Of a DNA stretch of 25,754 nucleotides, positions 1-8,572 are shown in pieces. The stretch is from Candidatus Aminicenantota bacterium. GTDB taxonomy: Bacteria; Acidobacteriota; Aminicenantia; Aminicenantales; Aminicenantaceae. Numbering within the stretch: the first letter of the stretch is position 1; the number at the start of each line of letters is the position of its first letter. The stretch is from positions 1 to 25,754 of the forward strand of contig JAFGNQ010000354.1 of NCBI GenBank assembly GCA_016926925.1, read 5' to 3'. The notes under the pieces were generated by a model that saw only the letters and a list, made by a program, of their open reading frames with translations, did not search any database and was not told where the DNA came from. The position numbers and the translations under genes were made by a program.

Positions 1-1
1 A

Positions 2-604
2 GAGGCTTCAGAGGAGCATCTTAAAAATCAATTACTGTACGACTACAAAATTATTCACTTTGCGACACACAGTTTAGTAGACAACAAAAAACCGGCTCGG
101 TCGTCTATTGTTCTATCGTTGGATACTGACCAAAGTGAAGACGGTTTCCTTCAAATGCGAGAGATTTATAACCTAAAACTCAATACCGATTTAGTCACCC
201 TCTCTGCATGCCATACAGGACTAGGCCAATTTATAAGAGGTGAAGGTATAGAAGGGATCAATAGAGCCTTTTTTTATGCTGGCTCATCTTCTGTCCTTAT
301 GAGTCTTTGGGCTGTAAATGACCAGGCCACATATCAACTGATGGAAAGATTTTATACTCACCTAAGGTCTTCACAATCTATAATGAACTCTTTGAGGAAA
401 GCGAAACTCGAACTTATTAATTCAAAGATTCTATCGCATCCATATTATTGGGCCGGATTTATCGTATCGGGTAAAGCCGACCAAATAATCTTCCCTGATA
501 AAAACATTAAATTTATTCTTATCGGACTTATTTTTCTAATCGGTTTTATTATCTTCTTCGTTTTCAAAGCAAGAAAAAATAGATTTTCCAATAATTCTGT
601 ATAG
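2..604 (+). CDS. CHAT-domain protease, C-terminal part (5' end outside window)
   Basis: The frame is open from the window edge, so this is the last 200 residues of a longer protein. It carries the end of a CHAT (caspase-like, HetF-associated-TPR) peptidase domain. The catalytic His lies in HFATHS (fragment residue 23) and the catalytic Cys in SACHTG (residue 70), followed by the conserved GEGIEG and SLW blocks. It is a paralogue of the CHAT protein encoded at 1982-4885, roughly half identical by eye through this stretch. Unlike that copy, it ends in a hydrophobic helix (about residues 164-185) with a basic tail (KARKNR), so it is probably membrane anchored with the tail in the cytoplasm. An ECF sigma/anti-sigma pair follows 121 bp downstream on the same strand. 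TPRs probably lie upstream but cannot be seen. A TTG at 119 would give a shorter frame but would cut the catalytic His away, so it is not the start. Confidence 0.85.
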   Translation, partial: EASEEHLKNQLLYDYKIIHFATHSLVDNKKPARSSIVLSLDTDQSEDGFLQMREIYNLKLNTDLVTLSACHTGLGQFIRGEGIEGINRAFFYAGSSSVLMSLWAVNDQATYQLMERFYTHLRSSQSIMNSLRKAKLELINSKILSHPYYWAGFIVSGKADQIIFPDKNIKFILIGLIFLIGFIIFFVFKARKNRFSNNSV

Positions 605-725
605 ATTTATACAAAAATCCTTTCAAATTTAATCAAATCTTATCTCTCAATGAGAAAAAAAAACATAAAAAACAATCTATATATATGTAAAGAATTTTTA
701 TCCTGATTAGCACGAATGATATAAA

Positions 726-1274
726 ATGACTTGGGAAGATAAGAAGATTCAAGATTTCGAAAAACTGATAGAAAGGTTTTCCCGATATATTGAGGCCCTT
801 ATTCAACAATTTAATCCGCAGAGAAACGGGATAGAGCCTGATGACATATTCCAAGAAGTAAAAATAAAGCTCTGGAATATATTCAGAGATGAGAAAAAAA
901 TATACAACTATTCGTCTTATCTAAAAAAAGTAGTAAATTCCTGTGTGATCGATCAGATAAGGAAATCCAGAAGAGAAGAAGGGATAATCGCAAAAGAAAA
1001 GCGTAAAACTATAGCCGACAAGAAAAGTCACTATAAGAGACATACATCTATGAATTTAGAACTTAGAAATATGGTCGGCGAAACAATTGAATCTCTTATA
1101 GAAACACGTCGCAAAGTCGTTAAATTATTCCTGTTAAATATGACTTTAGACGAAATTTCCTTACTTTTAAATTGGAGTAAGGACAAGACCCGAAATTTGC
1201 TTTATCGTGGATTGGATGATTTAAAGAAAAAGCTCAGAGAAAAGGGAATCCGGTATGACGGATATAAAGATTAA
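726..1274 (+). CDS. ECF-type RNA polymerase sigma factor
   Basis: This is a 182-residue protein of typical ECF sigma size. Residues about 15-90 look like sigma region 2 (PDDIFQEVKIKLWN, then SYLKKVVNSCVIDQIRKSRR, the -10 recognition helix). Residues about 125-175 look like region 4, with the helix-turn-helix LDEISLLLNWSKDKTRNLLYRGL that would read the -35 element. The linker between them is lysine rich. An in-frame TGA at 717 fixes the ATG at 726 as the earliest ATG start. No clear Shine-Dalgarno precedes it, only A/T-rich sequence. The 3' end overlaps the anti-sigma gene by 20 bp, indicating co-translation. It would direct polymerase to a stress or envelope regulon of unknown content. Subgroup assignment needs a profile search. 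Confidence 0.9.
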   Translation: MTWEDKKIQDFEKLIERFSRYIEALIQQFNPQRNGIEPDDIFQEVKIKLWNIFRDEKKIYNYSSYLKKVVNSCVIDQIRKSRREEGIIAKEKRKTIADKKSHYKRHTSMNLELRNMVGETIESLIETRRKVVKLFLLNMTLDEISLLLNWSKDKTRNLLYRGLDDLKKKLREKGIRYDGYKD

Positions 1275-1962
1275 ACACGAGGAAATGAAGAGGCTATACC
1301 AAGCCTTTGTTACTGAGAAAACCCCAGACACTCGAAAACACTGTCCTTCACCTGAACAGATTGTTTCATTATTTAGCACAAACATTAAATCGCATCTGAA
1401 AAATGAGATGATAGATCATGTTTCGCAATGCAGTCATTGTATAAAAGAACTGCGCATTATCGGGAAAGCTATGAGAGAGAAGGAAAAATTTTCAACCGAT
1501 ATTGAAGCTATTCTTCATACCAAAAAAGAAAGACTGATTAAACCGAAGATCTTCAACACAGCCACCTTACGTTTATCTTGGGTCCTAATTGTTTCTATGC
1601 TCGCAATTACAATTTTGCTTTCGATCTTAATCATTCGGTTACCACAAAAAGATGTGTACCGAGGCAGAGAATCGAGCCATTTCGAATTGATAAGCCCTGT
1701 TAACAAAATTGTTCCAAAACAAAAAATAATATTTAGCTGGAAGACAGACGTAGATGCCAAATATTTTATTCTGGAAATTTTCGACGATTCATTATATCCG
1801 GTCTGGAAAAGTGAAAAAATTATAAATCACAGGTTTGGGATTCCGAATGAAATCTTAAATCTGACTATAAACCAAAAAAAATATTTCTGGATGGTCACAG
1901 CTTATTTGCTCAATGGAAAGATAATTGAATCGCAGCTTCAGGAATTCATTCTGAGTTATTAG
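1255..1962 (+). CDS. Zinc-finger (ZAS/zf-HC2-like) membrane anti-sigma factor
   Basis: The 235-residue protein is probably the partner that holds the preceding sigma factor inactive. The cytoplasmic part has a zinc-binding anti-sigma signature: Cys30, then His55-x3-Cys59-x2-Cys62. One membrane helix spans about residues 107-127. The roughly 105-residue C-terminal part should lie outside the inner membrane and looks beta-rich, Ig/FN3-like (ELISPVNK...IIFSWK...AKYFILEIF). The ATG at 1255 sits 8 nt after AGGG and overlaps the sigma gene; a later ATG at 1288 is less well placed. The gene converges on the TPR-CHAT gene with only 19 bp between stop codons. No site-2 protease cleavage site can be assigned from sequence alone. 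Confidence is high for the fold and lower for which CHAT protein, if any, acts on it. Confidence 0.85.
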   Translation: MTDIKIKHEEMKRLYQAFVTEKTPDTRKHCPSPEQIVSLFSTNIKSHLKNEMIDHVSQCSHCIKELRIIGKAMREKEKFSTDIEAILHTKKERLIKPKIFNTATLRLSWVLIVSMLAITILLSILIIRLPQKDVYRGRESSHFELISPVNKIVPKQKIIFSWKTDVDAKYFILEIFDDSLYPVWKSEKIINHRFGIPNEILNLTINQKKYFWMVTAYLLNGKIIESQLQEFILSY

Positions 1963-1981
1963 CGGTTCATAAAGTCAACGT

Positions 1982-4885
1982 TCAGTGATTCTTTCTTAAA
2001 GCAGGAGAAGAATAATCCCCGTTCAATATAAATGCAGCCCAATAGAATGGATGATGATATCCTGATTTTATCATCTTTAATTTTGCGAGTGTCAATGACT
2101 GGGTTTTATCATAGCCTTCATTCAAATATGTATAGAGATATTTCATAAATTTCGATGTAGACTTGTCGTCGATCTTCCACAGCGTAGAAATCACAGAACG
2201 AGTTCCAGAATTAAAAAAAATTCTTGGAAGGCCTAAGACACCTTCTCCATTTTCCAATTTCCCTCTTGCCGTTTGACACGCCGATAGAATTACAAGCTCG
2301 GATTTAAGCCTCAAGTTATAAATTTCACGAACCTGAAGGAATCCATCGTCTTTTAAACAATTCCCTAAAGAGAGTACTAGTGCTGAACGAGAAGGAACTT
2401 TTTCATCAAGAAGTCCATGGCACGCAAAATGGACGATCTTATAATCTTCGAGCGGGATCCTCTTAAGAGTATCTTCGCAAGCATTGTTACCAAAATAAAC
2501 ATCCTTATTTTTTTCTGAAAAAAGCTTGGAAATGCTTTCAACCTCTTTTTGGCTATACGGGAGAGGCGACAAATCAAAGCCTTCATTTTGAAAAACGTCT
2601 TTTAATATATTAGAGGGGATGGAATTTTCCGCAAGAGTCGAATTCTCTCCAAGATGATAATTTGGATTTCCAAATGCCAATAAATCTTTTGAAGGGAGCT
2701 CTTTCCTATTCACCCGAGTTAAAAAAAGAAGAGAAGAAGAAGAGGGAGAGTAAGAAATATTGTATCTTGATAACAATAACTTATTTTCAGTTGGAACTTT
2801 TTTATTGGAAATAAGAAGAGTTTCGAAGGGCAGATAATACAAAATTCCATCTGGGATTATTACCAAATTTTCAACAGATTTGAGTGCATTTAGCTGAGTG
2901 ATAGGGAGAAGCTCTTTCGCCAATCTCGCACTAGCTTTTTCTCCGTTAAAAGACCTCCCAGGCTGCTCTGCCAAAGCTTTCAGATAGGCTTTCAAAGATT
3001 TCCTTATTTCTTCTCTCCCCGGAAGAGTATCGAGATAAATTTCCTCTTCCGAGATTAAAAAAACAAATGATTTCGACTCCCCAAGGAAGTATTCAATCAA
3101 TGCTGTTTTTTGATTAGTGATTTGTTTCTGGACTTCTTCAATTGTGCAAGGCTCAGGTGAAACCAGGTTGGCAATTTCCGGTATTTCAATTCTTATTTTC
3201 GATATAAATAACAAATATTCATCTTCTGCATTCTTAACTTCGCGCAGAATTTTTTTCCTCTGAAACTCAGTGAGATGCATTTGATTCAGTTTGCGAGTGC
3301 CAGAAGAGATACGGTTTAAGATATCATTTTCTCTATTTTTCATTGCCTCAGTCAGCCGGTTGCGTATGTTGATTTGGGATTCACCCAAACTCTCAAGAAA
3401 CGCCCTTGCTTTTGCGCTTTCGACCACTCGAAAAATTTCTCCCGAAGCGTTAATTGATTTGTGGTTTCTATATCTGTACAAGAGGCTTACAAGGGATTCA
3501 TACACTTTAAGTTTATCCCTGGCAAATCCCGCTTTATGCATATCTATCGTGATCCCTTTTCGAATTCGGTCTATGACATTAACTGCATTTTCATAATTGA
3601 TCAAGGCGTTAGAAACATCTTGTCGCTTCTCATAACATTTTCCCAATCCGAAATAGGCTTCCCACAGAATCTCTTTATTATAATTGTTCTGGCCAGCTTC
3701 CACTGCTTGTTTAAAAAGATTTTCCGCTTTTCCACTCTCACCGAGTTGTAACATAGCGAAACCCATGTTGTTTAAAACTACTCCTTTTGAATCTAAATCA
3801 TTGATCTTTACTACAAACTTATAAGAATAAGTAAAGTATTTAATGGCATTCGAATAATCCTTTAGATATAAAAAGACTATTCCCATATTATTGAGCACTT
3901 TTGCTTGAGTCCTCAGGTCTCCTATTTTTTTTGATAGGACATAACATCTTTCAAAATAATCAAGTGCCTTTTTAAAATATACTGGATTTTCTGAATGAAT
4001 TGCTTTGTGTCGAAATACCTCACCTAAATTATTTAAATCTTTTGATATATAGATTTCTTTCTTTAATCTTTCATCTATACGGAGTGCATCTTTTAAGTAG
4101 TCAATTGACATTCTATAAGAACCTAAAATTTGCATAACATTAGCAATATTACTGAGACAAGCAGATTCTTCCTCCTCTATTCCCAACTCTCGTGCAATTC
4201 TTAATGCTTCTTGGTAAAAATATAGGGCATTCGAATAATCATTGCTTTTCCAATAAAAAAGACCGATATGGTTATTTGCCTTTCCAAATTCACTTTTATG
4301 GTTAAGGTTTTTTGATAGATTCAAACATTTCTCATTCAACAAATAAAATTCTTGAAGGTCATAGATCTCCCAGAAGGATAGACTAAGCTGACGTAAACAT
4401 TTCAATTCATGATATTTACTTCCTATTTCCCTAGCATATTTAACAGCGGTCTTAAAGCTCTGTATTGATGCACTATAATCCTGCAGATCCCGTTTTTGTT
4501 TCCCTCGCCCGTAAAACTTAAATATTTGTATGATACTTTGACATTCTCTGTATTCTTCGGAAAAGCCACCTCTCTCGGCAAGTAGCAAGGCTTTTTTATA
4601 ATAGGGCAAAGATTTGTCGAGTTGCCCTAAATTCCAAAAAATCAATCCCAGGCGCATTAAGCTTTTTACTTCCCCTTTTCTTTCTTCTTGCTCAACTGCA
4701 ATCTTCATACTTGTTTCATAAGATTTCCGGGCGTCCAAAAAGTGCCCTTGTTCTAAAAATTTTTCTCCCTCCTCAAAATAGATGTGATAAGATTTCGAAA
4801 TATTTGTACATTCGACTCTTTTCACTTGTGACACAGCCCAGGAAAAAGGCGGGAAAATCAGTATGAATATCAAACAGGATTTCAT
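1982..4885 (-). CDS. Exported TPR-CHAT caspase-like protease
   Basis: The protein is about 967 residues from the ATG at 4885. An N-terminal signal peptide (MKSCLIFILIFPPFSWA) is followed by about ten tetratricopeptide repeats (residues about 35-430), an alpha-helical connector, and a C-terminal CHAT peptidase domain (about 560-955). The catalytic His is in HFACHG (His823) and the catalytic Cys in SACQTARG (Cys870). The reading frame extends to an ATG at 4915, but that start lacks a ribosome site and spoils the signal peptide. GAGGGG lies 13 nt before 4885, a rather long gap. CHAT proteases are known effectors in bacterial proteolytic switches, usually gated by TPR sensors. Here the predicted export is unusual and would place the protease beside the extracytoplasmic part of the neighbouring anti-sigma factor. 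Its substrate is not known. Confidence 0.88.
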   Translation of the reverse strand: MKSCLIFILIFPPFSWAVSQVKRVECTNISKSYHIYFEEGEKFLEQGHFLDARKSYETSMKIAVEQEERKGEVKSLMRLGLIFWNLGQLDKSLPYYKKALLLAERGGFSEEYRECQSIIQIFKFYGRGKQKRDLQDYSASIQSFKTAVKYAREIGSKYHELKCLRQLSLSFWEIYDLQEFYLLNEKCLNLSKNLNHKSEFGKANNHIGLFYWKSNDYSNALYFYQEALRIARELGIEEEESACLSNIANVMQILGSYRMSIDYLKDALRIDERLKKEIYISKDLNNLGEVFRHKAIHSENPVYFKKALDYFERCYVLSKKIGDLRTQAKVLNNMGIVFLYLKDYSNAIKYFTYSYKFVVKINDLDSKGVVLNNMGFAMLQLGESGKAENLFKQAVEAGQNNYNKEILWEAYFGLGKCYEKRQDVSNALINYENAVNVIDRIRKGITIDMHKAGFARDKLKVYESLVSLLYRYRNHKSINASGEIFRVVESAKARAFLESLGESQINIRNRLTEAMKNRENDILNRISSGTRKLNQMHLTEFQRKKILREVKNAEDEYLLFISKIRIEIPEIANLVSPEPCTIEEVQKQITNQKTALIEYFLGESKSFVFLISEEEIYLDTLPGREEIRKSLKAYLKALAEQPGRSFNGEKASARLAKELLPITQLNALKSVENLVIIPDGILYYLPFETLLISNKKVPTENKLLLSRYNISYSPSSSSLLFLTRVNRKELPSKDLLAFGNPNYHLGENSTLAENSIPSNILKDVFQNEGFDLSPLPYSQKEVESISKLFSEKNKDVYFGNNACEDTLKRIPLEDYKIVHFACHGLLDEKVPSRSALVLSLGNCLKDDGFLQVREIYNLRLKSELVILSACQTARGKLENGEGVLGLPRIFFNSGTRSVISTLWKIDDKSTSKFMKYLYTYLNEGYDKTQSLTLAKLKMIKSGYHHPFYWAAFILNGDYSSPALRKNH

Positions 4886-5159
4886 AAAAAAGGCCGATCC
4901 CCTCAAAATGATCATTATTTCGAAAGAAAAATTACCTGAACAAACACAGATTTGTCAATAAAATCTAAACACTTTGAGCCAATCCAAATAGACGCTAGGG
5001 CGGATTTTATTTTCTCACCCCATCATAAAACTTTTAGTTTGGAGTATCTCCTTCATTTTATTTGAGAAAGCTCTGGAACGAAGGAGAAAAACCCGATTAC
5101 TTTTTATTAAATCTATAATATTTATATCATTTATGGTGTCGTTAAATTATTTCTTGCTT

Positions 5160-5222
5160 TGCTGGCTGGGCAAGGATTTCAATTCTATAACCCCTTTTGC
5201 TTATTTCCCCCCACAGCCAGCA
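5160..5222. repeat. 9-bp perfect inverted repeat, 45-nt loop
   Basis: TGCTGGCTG at 5160-5168 is matched by CAGCCAGCA at 5214-5222. It lies in non-coding DNA downstream of the NHL gene. The long loop makes a simple terminator unlikely; it could be an operator or remnant ends of a small element. Confidence 0.5.
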
Positions 5223-5280
5223 CTTAGCCATCCTCGGGAGAAAGCACGGTTATGTCGAAAGAAAGTTAGAAAGCGAAATA

Positions 5281-5303
5281 AAAACCCTCTCTGAATCTCG
5301 GGT
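5281..5303 (-). terminator. Weak candidate terminator of the NHL gene
   Basis: Reading leftward, ACCC (5300-5303) pairs with GGGT (5284-5287) and is followed by TTTTTATTT, starting 15 bp past the stop codon. The stem is only 4 bp, so this is a weak call. Confidence 0.3.
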
Positions 5304-5317
5304 GTGAAAAAATCAGG

Positions 5318-7948
5318 TCATTTCACCAGTGCGAATTTCATAATTCTGTAATTGCCGGAGTCAGCAACATAGATATTTCCCTGACTGTCAACAGCAATCC
5401 CGGCTGGATATCGAAATTGTTGATTCCCGTCTCCTCTTGATCCCAATTTAAAAACTAGTGCCCCGCTGGAATTAAATTTCATCACCCGGTGATTTTCAGA
5501 ATCTGAGACAAAAACATCACCCGCACTGTCAACGGCCACCCCAGAGGGTTGGTTGAACTTGTCGTCACCACTTCCATGACTGCCCCATTTAAGAAGGAAT
5601 TCGCCGTTGGAATTGAATTTCATAAGGCGATGATTTTCGGTATCGGCAACATAAACATTTCCACCATCATCCACAGCCACTCCCGTTGGAAGCCCAAATT
5701 GATTATCCCCATCACCGCGACTACCCCACTTCATCAGGAATTTACCATCAGAATTGAATTTCTGGATACGGAAATTGTAGGAGTCTGCTACATAGACATT
5801 TCCCTGATTATCAACGGCAATACCGCTGGGAGATCGAAATTCACCATTATTGCCGCCGCGCCGCCCCCAATTACGCACGAATACACCGTTTGAAGTGAAT
5901 TTCATTATTCGTTCATTTCCGGTATCAGCGATATAGACGTTACCTGAATTGTCAACGGCTACCCCAATGGGATTATTGAACTGGTCCTGAGCATCTCCGG
6001 GAGAGCCATACTTTCCAAGAAAAGTGCCTTGTTGAGTGAAAATGGAAATGCGAGAATTGATATTTTCCACAACAAAAAGCTTGCTAAGCTTGAAAGCGAC
6101 GCCAACAGGCTGGTTGAGCTCACCATCCCGGGTGCCCTTGCTTCCCCATTGTGTTTCAAACTCATAATCTGTCTTTATTGAAAAGGCTTTGCTCATCCCA
6201 AAAACAGAAGGCTCATCAGCAGCAGCAACTCGGATTTTGTACTGAAAGCCATCATTGACATTCTGAGGGATTTTCCAGTTGAACAAACCGTCATTAGGTG
6301 TCCTGTTGTTAATTGTACTCACTTTTTCATCATTCTGATAAAGATCAATAATTACATCAGATATGGCCTGGACATATGCGATGTCTCCGGGACTCGCAGC
6401 TCCCACACCAGACTGAGTGTGCGGATCTAGATTCAGGCTTCCAGGGTTGGCACCAGGAGTTGATGCCCTTGCACCCATTCCTTGGGACTTCATCGCAGTA
6501 TCTCCTTTTGCTGAAGGTGAAAGTTCGCCGATGACCTTTCGAACCCTCGATAAATCATCTCCATCATTTCCTCTTTTTGCATTGGGAGAGTGGCTGCTGG
6601 ACCGCATCGTTTCTCTTTCACGGTATACTTTCAACCTGAGATATGCTCGCGAACCGCTCCCATCTGCGAGCAGTTGGCTGAAATGACTTTTATCGGCTCC
6701 ACTGGCAATTGCCCCACCGCCTGTAGTCCATGTGATCTGCACGGACTTTCCTTTGACCAAAGCCACCCCGGCTGTTGGAGTATTTACCGTAATGGTATGT
6801 TTTGATAGATTGGCATTGACAATTGCAGTTTCTCCTCCAGTTACCATTACACTCTCTTCATGATCCACATATCCCTCTTTGAAAATTCTCACTTCATGTG
6901 AGCCGGCGGAAATCCCGGTTAGTGTTGTGTTCGTTACTTCATTCGTATCAGAACCGTCCAGAAAAACTTTTGCTCCCGAAGGACTTGAATTCACTTGTAT
7001 ACTGCCGGCGGTAGCTGCGGTCGATTCCTCATCGTTGGATTTCCCTCCCAAAAACAAATAGGCAAGGGCACCCCCGATTACTACCAAGCCCCCTATCAAG
7101 AGCCAGGGAACTTTTTTTCCTTTTTCAGCCGTGGCTTCCTCAGCAGCTAAAGATTTCACAACAGGTTTCTCTTCTGCCTCTTTTACGATCGCCTCCTTTG
7201 GCTCCACCCCTTTTTCAGGCTCCTCTATTTTTTCTTCAGTATCTTTGACTCCGGGAACTTTTTTGAGTTTCTCGGGCAGAGGCTCTTTTTTCTCGGTTTT
7301 TGTCACTGGTTGTTTTTCCACTTCTTTGGCTGGAGGCTCTTTAGCGGCTGTTTTTGCTACCTCTTTTTTCGGGGTCGTTTCGGGCTTTGTTTTTTTGGGT
7401 GACGCGACTTGAGTCGGTTTCTTTTCTTCTTTTACAGGAGCGGGTTTTTGTTTCTCAGCTACCTCTTTTGTCGGCTCTTCTTTTTTTGTTTCCTCAGTTT
7501 CAGCAGGTTTACTCTTTTCCATCTCCGGTTCCGGACTCTCCACAGCAGGTTTTAGAACGTCAATTTTGGCTTGATAGAAAAGAATAACGAAATCCGCAGG
7601 AAAACTCTGTTCCTCAATCGTTTTGTCCGGTTGGATTTTTAAAAGTTTCAACAGAAATTCTTTCGCCTTACTTTTCTGATTGGTCGCCGAATACGCCAGC
7701 GCCAATCTCAAATAGACGTCGGAAAATTCAGCTTCTCTCTCCGCCTCCATGTATGCTTCCATATAACGTATGATCGCCTTATCGAACTCTTTATTCTGGT
7801 ATAAGGCTTCGCCTTCCTTGATCAGTTTTGCGAAGTTTTCTTCGTTCATGTAATTGCTGTAAGATGACACCTCAGGTGTTAAAAGAAAAACGAAAAGGCA
7901 TAGTGTGGAAATTGTTAGAAGCTTTGATTTAAAAAGTCTACAATTCAT
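5318..7948 (-). CDS. Exported TPR / PEGA / six-NHL-repeat scaffold protein
   Basis: The protein has 876 residues from the ATG at 7948, which has AAGGA 8 nt upstream; the frame runs to 8002 but without a ribosome site. In order: signal peptide (1-29), TPR-like helices (about 40-125), a Lys/Pro/Glu-rich linker (about 133-278), a membrane helix (about 280-301, PWLLIGGLVVIGGALAYLFL), a PEGA domain (about 314-382, NSSPSGAKVFLDG), and a Kre9/KNH-like Ig domain that starts TVNTPTAG...VQITWTTGG and resumes VIIDLYQN...TPNDGLFNWKIP. Six NHL repeats close the protein (about 600-876, pattern PxGVAVDxxGNVYVADTxNxRIxKF), enough for one six-bladed propeller. The Ig-like domain is split by a low-complexity insertion of about 115 residues. 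NHL propellers usually bind proteins or polymers. No catalytic motif is visible, so an envelope scaffold or sensor role is inferred. Confidence 0.88.
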   Translation of the reverse strand: MNCRLFKSKLLTISTLCLFVFLLTPEVSSYSNYMNEENFAKLIKEGEALYQNKEFDKAIIRYMEAYMEAEREAEFSDVYLRLALAYSATNQKSKAKEFLLKLLKIQPDKTIEEQSFPADFVILFYQAKIDVLKPAVESPEPEMEKSKPAETEETKKEEPTKEVAEKQKPAPVKEEKKPTQVASPKKTKPETTPKKEVAKTAAKEPPAKEVEKQPVTKTEKKEPLPEKLKKVPGVKDTEEKIEEPEKGVEPKEAIVKEAEEKPVVKSLAAEEATAEKGKKVPWLLIGGLVVIGGALAYLFLGGKSNDEESTAATAGSIQVNSSPSGAKVFLDGSDTNEVTNTTLTGISAGSHEVRIFKEGYVDHEESVMVTGGETAIVNANLSKHTITVNTPTAGVALVKGKSVQITWTTGGGAIASGADKSHFSQLLADGSGSRAYLRLKVYRERETMRSSSHSPNAKRGNDGDDLSRVRKVIGELSPSAKGDTAMKSQGMGARASTPGANPGSLNLDPHTQSGVGAASPGDIAYVQAISDVIIDLYQNDEKVSTINNRTPNDGLFNWKIPQNVNDGFQYKIRVAAADEPSVFGMSKAFSIKTDYEFETQWGSKGTRDGELNQPVGVAFKLSKLFVVENINSRISIFTQQGTFLGKYGSPGDAQDQFNNPIGVAVDNSGNVYIADTGNERIMKFTSNGVFVRNWGRRGGNNGEFRSPSGIAVDNQGNVYVADSYNFRIQKFNSDGKFLMKWGSRGDGDNQFGLPTGVAVDDGGNVYVADTENHRLMKFNSNGEFLLKWGSHGSGDDKFNQPSGVAVDSAGDVFVSDSENHRVMKFNSSGALVFKLGSRGDGNQQFRYPAGIAVDSQGNIYVADSGNYRIMKFALVK

Positions 7949-8296
7949 TTTCCCCATCCTTAAATGGTTTTGCATGTATATTCTTATAGCCAATAGTGAC
8001 ATGATTCAGAACTAATATTTTCTTAAAAATCATGACAGATTCGCTCGGATCGCACAATCACCCTTAGAGATGGATTCAGAGGTGATTTTAATGTCCTCAG
8101 AAGATGAATTCCGGTCAATCATGATAGTAAATTTTCCAATTTCAATGAGTTTAAGCTGAAATGCACTCTATTGTATTACCATTAATATAGTCGTGGAGAA
8201 GATACCGAGGTTGAGCGCAGGAACATCAAAGTGAGACGCAGAATCACCTCTATCGTTGGAACTAGAGGTGCTATTTTATATTATGAGGAGGTAATG
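7949..8296. other. Intergenic region with several inverted repeats
   Basis: About 350 bp between the NHL gene start and the end of the parA operon, both leftward. It holds AATCACC (8056-8062) against GGTGATT (8081-8087), AGAGGTGATT (8078-8087) against AATCACCTCT (8242-8251), and the hairpin at 8245-8270. No gene is supported; a rightward frame from 8231 is antisense to the small parA-operon gene and has no protein-like features. Confidence 0.55.
8245..8270. repeat. 8-bp stem-loop downstream of parA operon
   Basis: CACCTCTA (8245-8252) pairs with TAGAGGTG (8263-8270) around a 10-nt loop. It lies just beyond the operon's last stop codon. No T-run follows on the leftward strand, so it may be an RNA 3' end structure or a protein-binding palindrome. 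Confidence 0.5.
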
Positions 8297-8572
8297 CTAG
8301 GTTTTGAGATTTATCTTTGTAGGCGGGTTTCCCTCTTTGGAGATTTCAACGGTTATCATGCTCTCTCCTTTAACCTCTCTAAAGGAAATAGTGATCTCGA
8401 CAGGCTTTTCGATATTGGTCGGCAGAACAGGTTGAAGAGGGGTGGCCATTTTTGAATCTGTGCCGATACGGGGTGTTGTGGCACATAGAACCTTCTCAAC
8501 CAGTATATCTTCTCTCGTATCTCTGATCCAGGTAAAGGGATCCAAATCACCTAATCTTCTTGCTGCACACAT
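8297..8572 (-). CDS. Small hypothetical protein translationally coupled to ParA
   Basis: A 91-residue frame whose ATG (8572) lies inside the end of parA, overlapping by 22 bp, with GAGAGG 8 nt upstream. The overlap, the good ribosome site and a plausible charged C-terminal half (EKPVEITISFREVKGESMI) favour a real gene. I do not recognise the family. There is no ParB-type helix-turn-helix, no clear ribbon-helix-helix and no membrane helix. Its position immediately after a ParA ATPase is where a partner or centromere-binding protein often lies, but the sequence does not show that function. The N-terminal 40 residues are less convincing than the rest. Confidence 0.6.
   Translation of the reverse strand: MCAARRLGDLDPFTWIRDTREDILVEKVLCATTPRIGTDSKMATPLQPVLPTNIEKPVEITISFREVKGESMITVEISKEGNPPTKINLKT

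Larger units (their letters stand above)
4916..5317. other. AT-rich intergenic region between CHAT and NHL genes
   Basis: About 400 bp without a convincing gene. It must contain the 3' end signals of the NHL gene and the promoter of the CHAT gene, both leftward. A perfect 9-bp inverted repeat and a weak terminator-like hairpin are listed separately. No promoter could be called with confidence. Confidence 0.6.

Noticed and set aside
5318..6160. Tandem DNA repeats of about 140 bp
   Set aside because: Explained by the six NHL protein repeats, which are diverged at DNA level; not a separate repeat element.
8231..8455. 74-codon rightward frame
   Set aside because: Largely antisense to the parA-coupled gene. 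The GAGGAGG before an internal ATG near 8294 is probably fortuitous.
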